A DNA stretch of 41,268 bases from Hyphomicrobiales bacterium (GTDB lineage Bacteria > Pseudomonadota > Alphaproteobacteria > Rhizobiales > Beijerinckiaceae), in contig CANGPA010000012.1 in assembly GCA_947455645.1 (NCBI GenBank), forward strand, positions 1-41,268, read 5' to 3'. Shown in pieces: positions 10,260 to 18,703 of the stretch. The position numbers were made by a program, and so were the translations under genes. Every line of letters starts with the position of its first letter. Positions within the stretch are counted from its first letter, which is position 1. Under the pieces are notes generated by a model that made no database searches, had not been told where the DNA came from, and worked only from the letters and a program-made list of their open reading frames with translations.

Positions 10260-10295
10260 TTCGTCTTGAGCGGATTTGGAATTCGTCTTGAGCGG
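10260..10295. repeat. Two direct repeats with 22-bp period in the yebC leader
   Basis: The 14-mer TTCGTCTTGAGCGG occurs at 10260-10273 and again at 10282-10295, identical and with starts 22 bases apart, about two turns of the helix. Both copies lie within 50 bases upstream of the yebC ATG, where they could be a regulator site or part of the untranslated leader. The rest of the 118-base gap up to ymdB shows no gene. Confidence 0.8.
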
Positions 10296-10364
10296 TTTGA
10301 AGATGGACGCGCTTATAGAGCGCGAGAGGTTGAAAATAAAGGCGGGGGCCAAAAGCGGAGCGGG

Positions 10365-11189
10365 TCAGCTCTCCCAGAAATCGGGCAATGCAGGGGAGAG
10401 GCCCGGACCGATCCGCACCGGCGCGATGGCGATGGCAAGACCCGTCCGGTCATCGGTTTCAACCGCAACGCCCGATAGCGTGCCCTCGCCATTGGCGGCC
10501 TCAAGCCGCGCGCCGGGCGTCTTTTCAACAAAGCGGCGCACCGCCTCCTCATGCGCCATGCCGAGAATAGAATCATAATCGCCACACATCCCCGCATCAG
10601 ACAGATAGCCGGTACCCTGCGGCAAAATCCGGTGATCGGAGGTGGGCACATGGGTATGGGTGCCCACGACCAAGGAAACGCGGCCATCGAGATAGCGTGC
10701 CATGGCCTGCTTCTCGCTGGTGGCCTCGCCATGGAAATCAACGAGGATCGCATCGACGAATTGCCCGAGCGGGGCCTCGGTCACCGCGCGATCCACTGCG
10801 GCGAAAGGATCATCCAGCGCATCCATGAAGAGACGCGCCATCGCATTGATGACCATGACCCGCGCGCCGGTGGGCGTGTCGATGATCGTGGCGCCGCGTC
10901 CGGGTGTTGTGGGCGGATAATTGATCGGGCGCAGCAATTTTGGCTGCCGTTCAATAAAAACAAGCGCCTCGCGCTGGTCAAAGGAGTGATTGCCCAAGGT
11001 CACCACGTCAGCGCCCGCGTCGATGAGGTCGTTGCAAATCACCTCGGTGATGCCGAAACCGCCTGCGGCATTTTCGCCGTTGATCACAACGCAATCGAGC
11101 GACCAGCGCCGACGCAACCCCGGAAGCGCATCGAGCACGGCATTGCGGCCGGGTCGGCCAACAACATCGCCGAGAAAAAGCAAGCGCAC
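10365..11189 (-). CDS. YmdB-family metallophosphoesterase
   Basis: The 274-residue product is a metallophosphoesterase of the TIGR00282/YmdB type; the Bacillus member is a 2',3'-cyclic nucleotide phosphodiesterase. Metal-binding motifs are in order: FLGDVVGRPG at the N-terminus, NGENAAGGFG, VTLGNHSFD, DFHGEATSEK and GTHTHVPTSD. I chose the GTG at 11189 because the protein then starts directly at RLLFLGD and AGGAG lies eight bases upstream; the longer frame to 11321 adds 44 residues with no family likeness. The gene is divergent from the oxidase subunit IV gene. Confidence 0.93.
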   Translation of the reverse strand: MRLLFLGDVVGRPGRNAVLDALPGLRRRWSLDCVVINGENAAGGFGITEVICNDLIDAGADVVTLGNHSFDQREALVFIERQPKLLRPINYPPTTPGRGATIIDTPTGARVMVINAMARLFMDALDDPFAAVDRAVTEAPLGQFVDAILVDFHGEATSEKQAMARYLDGRVSLVVGTHTHVPTSDHRILPQGTGYLSDAGMCGDYDSILGMAHEEAVRRFVEKTPGARLEAANGEGTLSGVAVETDDRTGLAIAIAPVRIGPGLSPALPDFWES

Positions 11190-11235
11190 GCGAAAAACTC
11201 CTGAGAAAAAGCTGATATCGTCCTCGCATGACCGG

Positions 11236-11264
11236 TGAATTCTGTCATGTTGAATTCTGGCATG
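11236..11264. repeat. Direct repeat with 15-bp period in the ymdB/oxidase divergent promoter region
   Basis: TGAATTCTGTCATG (11236-11249) is followed after one base by TGAATTCTGGCATG (11251-11264), 13 of 14 identical. The first copy also forms an inverted pair CATGAC...GTCATG with bases from 11228. The block is 46 bases upstream of the ymdB GTG and 116 bases before the oxidase subunit gene, in the shared 190-base promoter region, so it may be an operator. Confidence 0.7.
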
Positions 11265-11379
11265 CGGGGTTACAAACTCTTGTCCTAACCCGGTTAACGT
11301 TACGGCTTCACATTGATCCATAACGCCTGATGCGATAGAGGATCAAAACTCAATCGCATTTTGAACGTAAGAGGGATTT

Positions 11380-11523
11380 ATGGCCAGTCACGATCACGCC
11401 GCCGGTTCCGGAATGGATTACCCAGAACATGAGCGCACCTATGAGCGCTTTGTTGGCCTTGTGAAATGGGGCACCATCGCGATTGTCGCGTTGCTCGTTG
11501 TGATGGCGTTGACCCTGATCTGA
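11380..11523 (+). CDS. aa3-type cytochrome c oxidase subunit IV (small alphaproteobacterial type)
   Basis: This 47-residue protein fits the alphaproteobacterial COX subunit IV family (COX4_pro_2): a short charged N-terminal part containing MDYPEHERTYERFV followed by one membrane helix, about residues 27-47 (VKWGTIAIVALLVVMALTLI). The ATG is preceded by GAGGGA. It is too short for most gene callers. It lies 91 bases upstream of pntAA, a neighbourhood seen in other Hyphomicrobiales. Its role is as an accessory subunit of the aa3 oxidase in the inner membrane; the catalytic subunits are not in this window. Confidence 0.88.
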   Translation: MASHDHAAGSGMDYPEHERTYERFVGLVKWGTIAIVALLVVMALTLI

Positions 11524-11538
11524 TCCGCTTTTTTCTTG

Positions 11539-11562
11539 CAGGATCGCCCCACAGGATCGCCC
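11539..11562. repeat. Direct repeat with 13-bp period between oxidase subunit IV and pntAA
   Basis: CAGGATCGCCC occurs at 11539-11549 and 11552-11562, identical, separated by CA. It fills much of the 91-base gap before pntAA. No promoter or terminator is obvious beside it. Confidence 0.65.
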
Positions 11563-11614
11563 GATTGGGGCATGGTACTTTGCGCCGGATGGATCGAGAA
11601 AGACAGGGACAGCC

Positions 11615-12754
11615 ATGAAAATTGCCGTCATTTCGGAAACGGTCGGCCTCGAGACGCGTGTCGCGGCGACGCCGGATACGATTAAGAAGCTGATTGCGCT
11701 GGGCGCGACGGTTTCAGTACAAGCGGGCGCCGGAACGTCTTCCGGCATTCCGGACGCGGATTATGCTGCAGCTGGCGCAACCATCGCAAACACCGCCAAA
11801 GACACTCTGTCTGACGCGGCGATTGTGCTGAAAGTACGCCGCCCCTCAGACGCTGAAATCGCGCTCACGCCGAAAGGCGCGCTCGTATTCGGCATCATGG
11901 ACCCCTATGATTCGGCAGAAGCCTTGGCCGCCATGGCCCAAGCGGGACTTTCTGCCTTTTCGATGGAATTGATGCCGCGCATCACCCGCGCACAGGTCAT
12001 GGATGTGCTCTCGAGCCAGGCCAATCTGGCCGGATATCGGGCTGTGATCGATGCATCCTCGGCCTATGGCCGGGGCATGCCGATGATGATGACGGCGGCA
12101 GGGACGGTTCCGGCCGCAAAAGTCTTTGTGATGGGGGCGGGCGTTGCCGGCCTTCAGGCCATCGCGACGGCGCGGCGCCTGGGCGCCGTGGTTACCGCCA
12201 CCGATGTGCGGCCCGCAGCCAAAGAACAGGTCGCTTCGCTTGGCGCGAAATTCGTAGCCGTCGAGGATGACGAGTTCAAACAGGCCGAAACGGCCGCCGG
12301 CTATGCCAAGCCGATGTCGGCGGAGTATCAGGCCAAACAGGCGGCCCTTGTCGCTGCCCACATCGCCAAACAGGATATTGTGATCACAACAGCCCTCATT
12401 CCGGGGCGCCCGGCACCCAAGCTCGTCAGCGAAGAGATGGTCAAATCGATGCGCGCGGGATCGGTGATCATCGATCTGGCGGTCGAGCGCGGCGGCAATG
12501 TGGCACTCTCCAAAGCGGGTGAAACGGTGGTAACCGAAAACGGCGTCTCGATCCTTGGACCGCTCAATCTACCGGGCCGTATCGCCGCCAGCGCCTCAGC
12601 CCTTTACGCCAAGAACCTGTTCGCCTTTCTTGAAACGATGATCGACAAGAAAGAGAAGGTGCTCGCGGTGAATTGGGACGATGAACTCGTCAAAGCGACC
12701 CTTTTGACGCGCGACGGTTCGGTCGTGCATCCAAATTTCCAATCAAAATCCTGA
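11615..12754 (+). CDS. pntAA: NAD(P) transhydrogenase subunit alpha part 1
   Basis: This is the NAD(H)-binding domain I of the proton-translocating transhydrogenase, which uses the proton gradient to make NADPH from NADH. The 379-residue protein shows the alanine dehydrogenase/PntA fold with the Rossmann motif [18 protein letters not shown] near residue 170 and the family segments [14 protein letters not shown] and DLAVERGGN. It has no membrane helices because the alpha subunit is split, as in other Alphaproteobacteria. The ATG has AGGGA upstream. It heads the pntAA-pntAB-pntB block. Confidence 0.97.
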   Translation: MKIAVISETVGLETRVAATPDTIKKLIALGATVSVQAGAGTSSGIPDADYAAAGATIANTAKDTLSDAAIVLKVRRPSDAEIALTPKGALVFGIMDPYDSAEALAAMAQAGLSAFSMELMPRITRAQVMDVLSSQANLAGYRAVIDASSAYGRGMPMMMTAAGTVPAAKVFVMGAGVAGLQAIATARRLGAVVTATDVRPAAKEQVASLGAKFVAVEDDEFKQAETAAGYAKPMSAEYQAKQAALVAAHIAKQDIVITTALIPGRPAPKLVSEEMVKSMRAGSVIIDLAVERGGNVALSKAGETVVTENGVSILGPLNLPGRIAASASALYAKNLFAFLETMIDKKEKVLAVNWDDELVKATLLTRDGSVVHPNFQSKS

Positions 12755-12770
12755 CCTCACGGAGTCTCGC

Positions 12771-13220
12771 ATGGCGACCGACACCGCTCAAATGCTGCAC
12801 GACAAAGCGGCGGCTCTTGCCGATGCCGCAAAAGATCTCGCTGATATCGCGCAAGGTCTTGCGACCCAGGCCGGTTCCCTCGCGGGTGCCGCGGCTCACG
12901 GCGCAACCGGAGGCGCAATCGACCCCTTTGTGTTCGAACTGGCGCTGTTCGTTCTGGCCGTCTTTGTCGGCTATTTCGTGGTGTGGTCGGTGACGCCCGC
13001 GCTACACACACCGTTGATGTCAGTCACGAATGCGATCTCCTCCGTCATCGTCGTCGGCGCACTTTTGGCCATCGGCGTTGACGCGGCAACAGCGGGCGAA
13101 GACGGCGCACTGCCCGCGCGGCTTTTCGGCCTCGGCGCTTTGATCCTTGCGAGTGTGAACATCTTCGGTGGCTTCCTCGTCACCCAGCGGATGCTCGCTA
13201 TGTATAAGAAGAAGGGTTGA
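12771..13220 (+). CDS. pntAB: NAD(P) transhydrogenase subunit alpha part 2
   Basis: This 149-residue protein carries the membrane helices of the split alpha subunit. The N-terminal 40 residues are Ala-rich and amphipathic; three or four hydrophobic helices follow, with conserved [23 protein letters not shown]. It starts with ATG 16 bases after pntAA, with ACGGAG as ribosome site, and ends four bases before pntB. Confidence 0.96.
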   Translation: MATDTAQMLHDKAAALADAAKDLADIAQGLATQAGSLAGAAAHGATGGAIDPFVFELALFVLAVFVGYFVVWSVTPALHTPLMSVTNAISSVIVVGALLAIGVDAATAGEDGALPARLFGLGALILASVNIFGGFLVTQRMLAMYKKKG

Positions 13221-13224
13221 GCCC

Positions 13225-14631
13225 ATGTCCGGCAATATTTCCGCTCTTCTTTATCTCGCCTCAGGCATTCTTTTCATTCTGGCGTTGCGGGGGCTTTCCT
13301 CACCGGCAACATCACGGCAAGGCAATTTCTTTGGCATGATCGGCATGGCGATTGCCATGGTGACGACCTTGCTGATTTCGCCACCGACAAGCGTAACCGG
13401 TTGGGGTCTCTTGATCGTTGGCCTTGCGGTGGGTGGCGGCTTTGGCGCCATTCTCGCGCGCCGCATTGCGATGACCGCGATGCCGCAGCTTGTGGCCTTC
13501 TTTCACTCGCTGGTTGGTCTTGCCGCCGTGTTTGTTGCGGCCGGTGCACTTTATGCCCCCGAGGCGTTTCACATCACAACCGCGAGCGGCGGAATCAAAG
13601 TCGCAAGCATTGTTGAAATGTCGCTTGGCGTTGCGATTGGTGCGGTGACGTTTACCGGTTCGATTATCGCGTTTTTGAAACTCAACGGCAATATGAGCGG
13701 CAAGCCCATCATGTTGCCAAGCCGCCATGTGATCAACATCGCGCTTGCCGCCGGTTTGATTGTTTTGATCGTTCTCTTTATGCTCTCACAAAGCACGATC
13801 TTCTTCTGGTTGATTACGCTGGTTGCGCTTCTGCTCGGCATCTTGATCATTATTCCGATCGGTGGTGCGGATATGCCGGTCGTGGTTTCAATGCTCAACT
13901 CCTATTCGGGCTGGGCAGCCGCTGGCATCGGCTTTACGCTGTCGAATATGGCGCTGATCATCACCGGTGCCTTGGTGGGCTCATCGGGCGCCATTCTCTC
14001 CTACATCATGTGTAAGGGCATGAACCGGTCCTTCTTCTCCGTCATTCTCGGCGGCTTTGGAGGAGAGACATCATCTGCGGGCGCTGGCGTTGTTGAAACG
14101 CGGCCGGTCAAACAAGGCTCGGCAGAAGATGCAGCCTTCATGATGAAAAACGCCTCGAGCGTCATCATCGTACCGGGTTACGGCATGGCGGTGGCGCAGG
14201 CGCAACACGCGCTGCGCGAAATGGCCGACTTGCTCAAAAAGGAAGGCGTCGAAGTCAAATACGCCATTCATCCGGTTGCAGGTCGTATGCCCGGCCACAT
14301 GAATGTGCTGCTCGCTGAAGCCAATGTTCCTTATGATGAAGTCTTCGAGCTTGAAGACATCAATTCGGAATTCGCGCAGACCGATGTCGCCTTTGTGATT
14401 GGTGCCAATGATGTGACCAATCCGGCAGCAAAGACAGATCCGCAATCGCCGATTTTCGGTATGCCGATCCTTGATGTTGAAAAGGCAAAGACCGTGCTCT
14501 TCATCAAGCGTGGTATGGGTTCAGGCTATGCGGGTGTGGAGAATGAATTGTTCTTCAAGGACAACACGCTGATGCTGTTTGCCGATGCCAAGAAGATGGT
14601 TGAAGAAATCAACAAAGCGCTTGGTCATTAA
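13225..14631 (+). CDS. pntB: NAD(P) transhydrogenase subunit beta
   Basis: PntB contains the rest of the proton channel and the NADP(H)-binding domain III. The 468-residue product has about nine membrane helices to about residue 265 and then the soluble domain with VPGYGMAVAQAQHALREM and FVIGANDVTNPAAK, which bind NADP. The start ATG at 13225 follows the pntAB stop by four bases; an upstream in-frame start at 13168 would lie inside pntAB and is not used. The gene is followed by a strong hairpin. Confidence 0.97.
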   Translation: MSGNISALLYLASGILFILALRGLSSPATSRQGNFFGMIGMAIAMVTTLLISPPTSVTGWGLLIVGLAVGGGFGAILARRIAMTAMPQLVAFFHSLVGLAAVFVAAGALYAPEAFHITTASGGIKVASIVEMSLGVAIGAVTFTGSIIAFLKLNGNMSGKPIMLPSRHVINIALAAGLIVLIVLFMLSQSTIFFWLITLVALLLGILIIIPIGGADMPVVVSMLNSYSGWAAAGIGFTLSNMALIITGALVGSSGAILSYIMCKGMNRSFFSVILGGFGGETSSAGAGVVETRPVKQGSAEDAAFMMKNASSVIIVPGYGMAVAQAQHALREMADLLKKEGVEVKYAIHPVAGRMPGHMNVLLAEANVPYDEVFELEDINSEFAQTDVAFVIGANDVTNPAAKTDPQSPIFGMPILDVEKAKTVLFIKRGMGSGYAGVENELFFKDNTLMLFADAKKMVEEINKALGH

Positions 14632-14668
14632 AAAATTCAGTCGCTAAAAATTAAAGCGACACAAAATC

Positions 14669-14710
14669 AAATGTCATCGATTGCCACACACCGCAATCGA
14701 TGACATTTTT
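14669..14710. terminator. Terminator after pntB, also facing the TPR lipoprotein gene
   Basis: A perfect 15-bp inverted repeat (14669-14683 and 14694-14708, containing TGTCATCGATTG) with a 10-base loop ends in T5, as expected of a terminator for the pnt operon. On the minus strand the same hairpin follows the TPR gene by seven bases with a weaker T-rich tail. A smaller hairpin (GTCGCT...AGCGAC, 14640-14660) precedes it. Confidence 0.88.
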
Positions 14711-14716
14711 ATGTGG

Positions 14717-15601
14717 TCAGAATAATTTCTTTCCGAAGAAAACGCCATTTGAGCTCGTGCCGCCGCTCAACCGCGCGAGCGCTTCTTTCGCAGTCGCATT
14801 GCTCATATCAACACCGAGTGCACGATTATATGCTTCCTTGGCGGCGTCTTTGTCGCCCTTCTTTTCGTTGGCAAGACCAAGGCCAAGCCAACCATCGACC
14901 AAATCAGGGTTCACATTCAAGCATGAGTTGAAATCTTCAATCGCGGAATCATATTTGCCGAGCGCAATCAGACTTTGACCACGCGAAAGATAAGGCGCTG
15001 CGACAAAGGGATCCCGGTCGATGGCCGCATCGAAATCATTGGTGGCTTTTTTGTGCAGGTCCTGCTTTTGAAAGATAAGACCACGCGCATGATAGGCTTG
15101 TGCCGATTCAGGATTAAGTTTGATCGCCTGAGTCAAATCGGCAATCGCTTCAGGAAACTTTCCCATTGACCGATAAAGATTGCCGCGACCGAGATAGGCG
15201 GCGCCATAGGACGCGTTGGCCATGATCGCGTGGTTGAAATCATTCAGCGCCAGATCATCTTGACCTTTCTGACGATAGGTCAATGCACGATTGGTGAATG
15301 CCGCGGAATAGCCCGGCTTCAACTCAATCGCCTTCGTAAAATCTTCTTCGGCTTTGAGATATTTGCCGACACGCGCATAGGCCGCACCACGCGTATTATA
15401 CGCCGTAGCATCGCGCGGATTAGCCTCAATGACCGATGTCAGGGATTCGATATTGACCTTTGCGGTCTCTACATCCTTGTCCATTTCGGCAACCGAAATA
15501 ATCGGTGCGGGCGCATTGGTTGTCGAACACGCCGCGAGTGTCAATGCGATCAGCGTCAGCGGGACATACCGGAAAAATGCGGAGGACTTTGTCAGGATCA
15601 T
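14717..15601 (-). CDS. TPR-repeat lipoprotein
   Basis: The 294-residue protein has a lipoprotein signal peptide with lipobox LAAC (Cys25) and then about six tetratricopeptide repeats (about residues 58-275), with repeated patterns such as AYNTRGAAYARVGKYLKAEEDF and AYHARGLIF. It should be membrane-anchored and act as a protein-binding scaffold, similar in shape to NlpI, but the partner is unknown. The ATG at 15601 has GGGAG eight bases upstream. The promoter region contains five 17-bp-spaced repeats. It is convergent with pntB. Confidence 0.85.
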   Translation of the reverse strand: MILTKSSAFFRYVPLTLIALTLAACSTTNAPAPIISVAEMDKDVETAKVNIESLTSVIEANPRDATAYNTRGAAYARVGKYLKAEEDFTKAIELKPGYSAAFTNRALTYRQKGQDDLALNDFNHAIMANASYGAAYLGRGNLYRSMGKFPEAIADLTQAIKLNPESAQAYHARGLIFQKQDLHKKATNDFDAAIDRDPFVAAPYLSRGQSLIALGKYDSAIEDFNSCLNVNPDLVDGWLGLGLANEKKGDKDAAKEAYNRALGVDMSNATAKEALARLSGGTSSNGVFFGKKLF

Positions 15602-15673
15602 GGTCCAGCTCCCAATGTCTTTAGAGACAAATTAAAACACAGGATCGAATGGTAGAAAGACGTTCGAGTCGAT

Positions 15674-15750
15674 GCAAGAAACGCGCAGGAGCAAGAAACA
15701 AGTAAGAGCAAGAAACAGGTAAGAGCAAGAAACGGTATCAAGGCAAGAAA
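15674..15750. repeat. Iteron-like array: five GCAAGAAAC cores at 17-bp spacing
   Basis: The core GCAAGAAAC begins at 15674, 15691, 15708 and 15725, exactly 17 bases apart; a fifth, GCAAGAAAA, begins at 15743. The middle units also share GTAAGA in the spacer. The array fills the region between the rpsU terminator and the start of the TPR lipoprotein gene, with the nearest unit 73 bases upstream of its ATG. On the minus strand a possible -35 (TTGCAT) falls in the last unit, with TACCAT 17 bases further on. Confidence 0.85.
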
Positions 15751-15775
15751 AAGGGCGCTCCTGAAAGGAACGCCC
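15746..15775 (-). terminator. Terminator of rpsU
   Basis: Read on the minus strand, GGGCGTTCCT-TTC-AGGAGCGCCC forms a 10-bp stem (one G-U) followed by TTTTTC. It lies 31 bases after the rpsU stop. Its T-tract overlaps the last unit of the 17-bp repeat array. Confidence 0.9.
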
Positions 15776-15806
15776 ATATTCTGTTTCAGACGCTTGCCGC
15801 CAACAA

Positions 15807-16043
15807 TCAGCGCGTAAACGTCTTTGGCTTTGGCGCCGGCAGAAGGCCTTCGCGCTGCAATTTCTTGCGGGTCAACTTGCGAGCGCGACGAACGGCTTCG
15901 GCCTCTTCGCGAACGCGCTTCTCGGACGGCTTTTCATAATGGCCGCGGAGCTTCATTTCACGGAAAATGCCTTCGCGCTGCATCTTCTTCTTAAGCGCCT
16001 TCAGCGCTTGATCGACATTGTTATCACGGACGAGTACTTGCAC
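15807..16043 (-). CDS. rpsU: 30S ribosomal protein S21
   Basis: This 78-residue, very basic protein is S21 of the small ribosomal subunit: [20 protein letters not shown] at the N-terminus, then [16 protein letters not shown] and an Arg/Lys-rich tail. The start is GTG, with GGGAT about nine bases upstream; a nearby ATG at 16050 is out of frame. It stands alone with its own terminator. The 209-base gap upstream, before purK, holds no gene that I can see, only a 9-bp repeat TTCTTGAAT at 16191 and 16205. Confidence 0.97.
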   Translation of the reverse strand: MQVLVRDNNVDQALKALKKKMQREGIFREMKLRGHYEKPSEKRVREEAEAVRRARKLTRKKLQREGLLPAPKPKTFTR

Positions 16044-16252
16044 GCGTCATATCCCAAAGGTTTGAACCTGTTTCGGGTCGGACCCTCAATCAGATTTGAG
16101 CTGGAAATTCGAGCCGCCAAAGAACGGCGTGAGCGCGGTCTCTAACAGAAAGCCTGGACCCTGTCCACGGCGGAATCGCCGAAATTCGGATTCTTGAATG
16201 CGGTTTCTTGAATCAATAGAGGCCTTTGCCTGCGCGGCCCGCGTGACACCGT

Positions 16253-17323
16253 TCAAATCGTGACACGGGTTATATGGCCCATTTTGCGTCCCGGCCGGCT
16301 CTCGCTTTTGCCGTAAAGGTGAACATGGAGCCCCGGCTCGGCAACAAGCGAGGCCCATTGGTCGGCATCGGACCCGATCAGATTGCGCATATCGATACGC
16401 CCGAGACGGCGGGGGCTACCCAGAGGCCATCCCGCAATCGCGCGGATATGCTGCTCGAATTGCGAGGTTTCGGCACCTCCCAAGGTCCAGTGCCCAGAAT
16501 TATGGACGCGCGGCGCAATTTCATTGACGAGAAGCTGCTCCCCCTCACCCGATCCTGCGACGAAAAATTCAACCGCGAAGACGCCAACATAAGACAATGC
16601 CGCACCAATGCGACGGGCAGCATCTTTAGCCTCGACCTCAAGGCGCGGCGTGATATTAGCCGGCAGGATCGTTTCAGCCAGAATATGATGGGCATGGCGA
16701 TTTTCAGCCACATCATAAGCGACAACGTCTCCGGTAAGGCTGCGCGCTGCCACGACGGAGACTTCTCTCTCGAACGGTACGAAGGCTTCGAGAATGGCGG
16801 GAGTCCGACCGATCTGATCCCAGGCCTCGGCCAAATCGGTATCGGGGCGGATCATCGCCTGCCCTTTGCCGTCATAACCGAAGCGCCGCGTTTTCAGGAC
16901 AGAGGGGCGGCCAATCCGCTCTACCGCGTGATAAAGGCCCTCAAGCGTGTCGACCGGTTCAAAGTCCGGAACAATGAGACCCTGCGCACGAATAAACCGC
17001 TTTTCGATCAAGCGATCCTGCGTGGTCTCCAAGGCTTGGGGATTCGGCAATACGGGCACGAGCGCCGATAAAATTTCGGCTGTTCGGGCCGGAACATTCT
17101 CGAATTCATAAGTGACAACCGCAACCGATGCGGCAAAAGCGGCAAGCGCCGCTTCATCTTCATAAGGCGCTTCAGTTCTTTGAGCGGCGACATCGAAGGC
17201 GGGATTGTCACCGGCGGGCGCAAAAATATGGCATTTCAGCCCGAGCGGTGCCGCAGCCAGAGCCATCATACGGGCCAATTGCCCGCCACCCAGAATACCG
17301 ATGGTATCGCCCGGTTTCAGCAC
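16253..17323 (-). CDS. purK: 5-(carboxyamino)imidazole ribonucleotide synthase
   Basis: PurK uses ATP and bicarbonate to convert AIR to N5-CAIR in purine synthesis. The 356-residue ATP-grasp protein begins with the family hallmark TIGILGGGQLARMMALAA, and shows VLKTRRFGYDGKGQ, EAFVPFEREVSVVAARS and NEIAPRVHNSGHWT. The start is GTG, six bases after purE. The opposite strand carries a 265-codon open frame that is only a shadow. No clear terminator follows. Confidence 0.97.
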   Translation of the reverse strand: MLKPGDTIGILGGGQLARMMALAAAPLGLKCHIFAPAGDNPAFDVAAQRTEAPYEDEAALAAFAASVAVVTYEFENVPARTAEILSALVPVLPNPQALETTQDRLIEKRFIRAQGLIVPDFEPVDTLEGLYHAVERIGRPSVLKTRRFGYDGKGQAMIRPDTDLAEAWDQIGRTPAILEAFVPFEREVSVVAARSLTGDVVAYDVAENRHAHHILAETILPANITPRLEVEAKDAARRIGAALSYVGVFAVEFFVAGSGEGEQLLVNEIAPRVHNSGHWTLGGAETSQFEQHIRAIAGWPLGSPRRLGRIDMRNLIGSDADQWASLVAEPGLHVHLYGKSESRPGRKMGHITRVTI

Positions 17324-17329
17324 GACGGA

Positions 17330-17827
17330 TCAGGCCTCATCCGAAGGAATATCGGCGACGGCGGCGGTCTGCTTCGCGCGCCAAGCATCAAGACGGCCCG
17401 CGAGCGCTGAATCATGAAGCGCCAAGACGGCGGCGGCGAGCAGAGCCGCATTCACAGCGCCGGCTTTTCCGATGGCGAGCGTGCCCACCGGAATCCCGGC
17501 CGGCATCTGAACGATCGACAAAAGAGAATCCTGCCCCGAAAGCGCTTTTGATTCGACCGGGACGCCAAAGACCGGCAAGGGTGTCATGGCCGCCGTCATG
17601 CCCGGCAGATGCGCCGCGCCACCAGCGCCCGCAATAATCACCTTATGGCCAGCGTCCCGCGCGCCGCGCGCGAAGCTGTAAAGCCGCTCCGGCGTGCGAT
17701 GGGCTGAGACAATCCGTTTGACATAAGCGACGCCCAACGCATCCAGCGTCTCGGCGGCATAACGCATGGTTGCCCAGTCGGACTGGCTGCCCATAATGAT
17801 GGCGATGGGGGGAACGGAGACCGTCAT
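17330..17827 (-). CDS. purE: 5-(carboxyamino)imidazole ribonucleotide mutase
   Basis: PurE converts N5-CAIR, the product of PurK, to CAIR. The 165-residue protein has the class I PurE motifs [29 protein letters not shown] and [16 protein letters not shown]. It is the first gene of purE-purK, starting at ATG 17827, and the two gene products act in succession. Confidence 0.98.
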   Translation of the reverse strand: MTVSVPPIAIIMGSQSDWATMRYAAETLDALGVAYVKRIVSAHRTPERLYSFARGARDAGHKVIIAGAGGAAHLPGMTAAMTPLPVFGVPVESKALSGQDSLLSIVQMPAGIPVGTLAIGKAGAVNAALLAAAVLALHDSALAGRLDAWRAKQTAAVADIPSDEA

Positions 17828-17903
17828 CGACGTACGCCTTTGCCGTTGAAAAAAGCTCCCTATCGCTCAAGGCCCGCTCTGGCAAGAGGCGGAGCCAGAC
17901 CGA

Positions 17904-18197
17904 TCAGGCGATGATGTCGGGCGTCAATTGGTCTTCGATCTGCCGAATACGGTCTTTCAAGATCAGTTTGCGGCGTTTGAAGCGACGGATCTGAAGTTGA
18001 TCAGCCTGTCCGATCGCTTCAAGCGCCTCAACCGCATCGCTGATGTCTTTGTGCTCGATCCGGAGTTGCTGCAATTCAGCCTCGAGCGCCTGACGATCAA
18101 TGCCGGGATCATTATCACCGTTCGCGTCGCCGGGGCCAGAATCGGACGAATCAACCATGCGCGCTTTCTGATCCTGAACGGGAGCGTAACTTGCCAT
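17904..18197 (-). CDS. DUF465 (YdcH-type) small coiled-coil protein
   Basis: The protein ends with the DUF465 pattern LQIRRFKRRKLILKDRIRQIEDQLTPDIIA, preceded by a long helix with heptad-like spacing (LEAELQQLRIEHKDISDAVEAL). Function is unknown in the family. The start is uncertain: I give ATG at 18197 (97 residues), but TTG 18233, ATG 18224 and ATG 18158 are also in frame and none has a good ribosome site. It lies 76 bases upstream of purE and is divergent from a second DUF465 gene. Confidence 0.78.
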   Translation of the reverse strand: MASYAPVQDQKARMVDSSDSGPGDANGDNDPGIDRQALEAELQQLRIEHKDISDAVEALEAIGQADQLQIRRFKRRKLILKDRIRQIEDQLTPDIIA

Positions 18198-18392
18198 ATT
18201 TATGCCAGACACGCACCGGATCATGCAAGCCAACCATTGATCGCGTTAAGGAGAAAACCTGAAACGGCAAGGGCTTGCTCATCAATTAGGCACGATGCTG
18301 CAGACCTTCTTTGTTTCAAGACTCGACAGCGGTTTGATTTGTGACACACTGATGAAGGCCGGGCGCGGCCCGGCTCCAACAGGAGGAGCGGA

Positions 18393-18575
18393 ATGTCGAT
18401 AGAGTCACATCTTGTCGAACTCGTACGCCGCCACCAGGCGCTTGAGCGTGAAATCGAACGTGAGCGGAATCATCCCGCTACAAGCGATACGCAAATCAAA
18501 GAACTCAAGCGCAAAAAGCTACATTTGAAGGAGGAAATCGAGCGCCTGAAACAGAAAACATCTGTAGCAGCCTGA
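18393..18575 (+). CDS. DUF465 (YdcH-type) small protein
   Basis: This 60-residue protein is almost wholly helical: VELVRRHQALEREIERER, then the DUF465 signature IKELKRKKLHLKEEIERLK. The ATG has a near-perfect ribosome site AGGAGGAG. Length and sequence are those of the short YdcH family; function is unknown. It is divergent from the longer DUF465 gene 195 bases away, suggesting an old duplication or a convenient pairing. No terminator is evident behind it. Confidence 0.88.
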   Translation: MSIESHLVELVRRHQALEREIERERNHPATSDTQIKELKRKKLHLKEEIERLKQKTSVAA

Positions 18576-18629
18576 CGCCGTTACCGAGACATTCACAGCC
18601 TGCTCAAGATAAAGTGCGTTTTGGGTTGG

Positions 18630-18703
<74 letters not shown>

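Noticed and set aside
10551-11204. 217-codon plus-strand open frame
   Set aside because: It is antisense to the YmdB-family gene, whose metal-binding motifs are intact; a shadow frame caused by codon bias.
15674-15750. CRISPR array or replication origin
   Set aside because: The 17-bp unit is far too short for a CRISPR repeat-spacer unit, there are no cas genes, and no replication initiator gene or DnaA-box cluster is visible nearby.
16274-17071. 265-codon plus-strand open frame
   Set aside because: Antisense to purK with no family likeness; purK motifs are complete.
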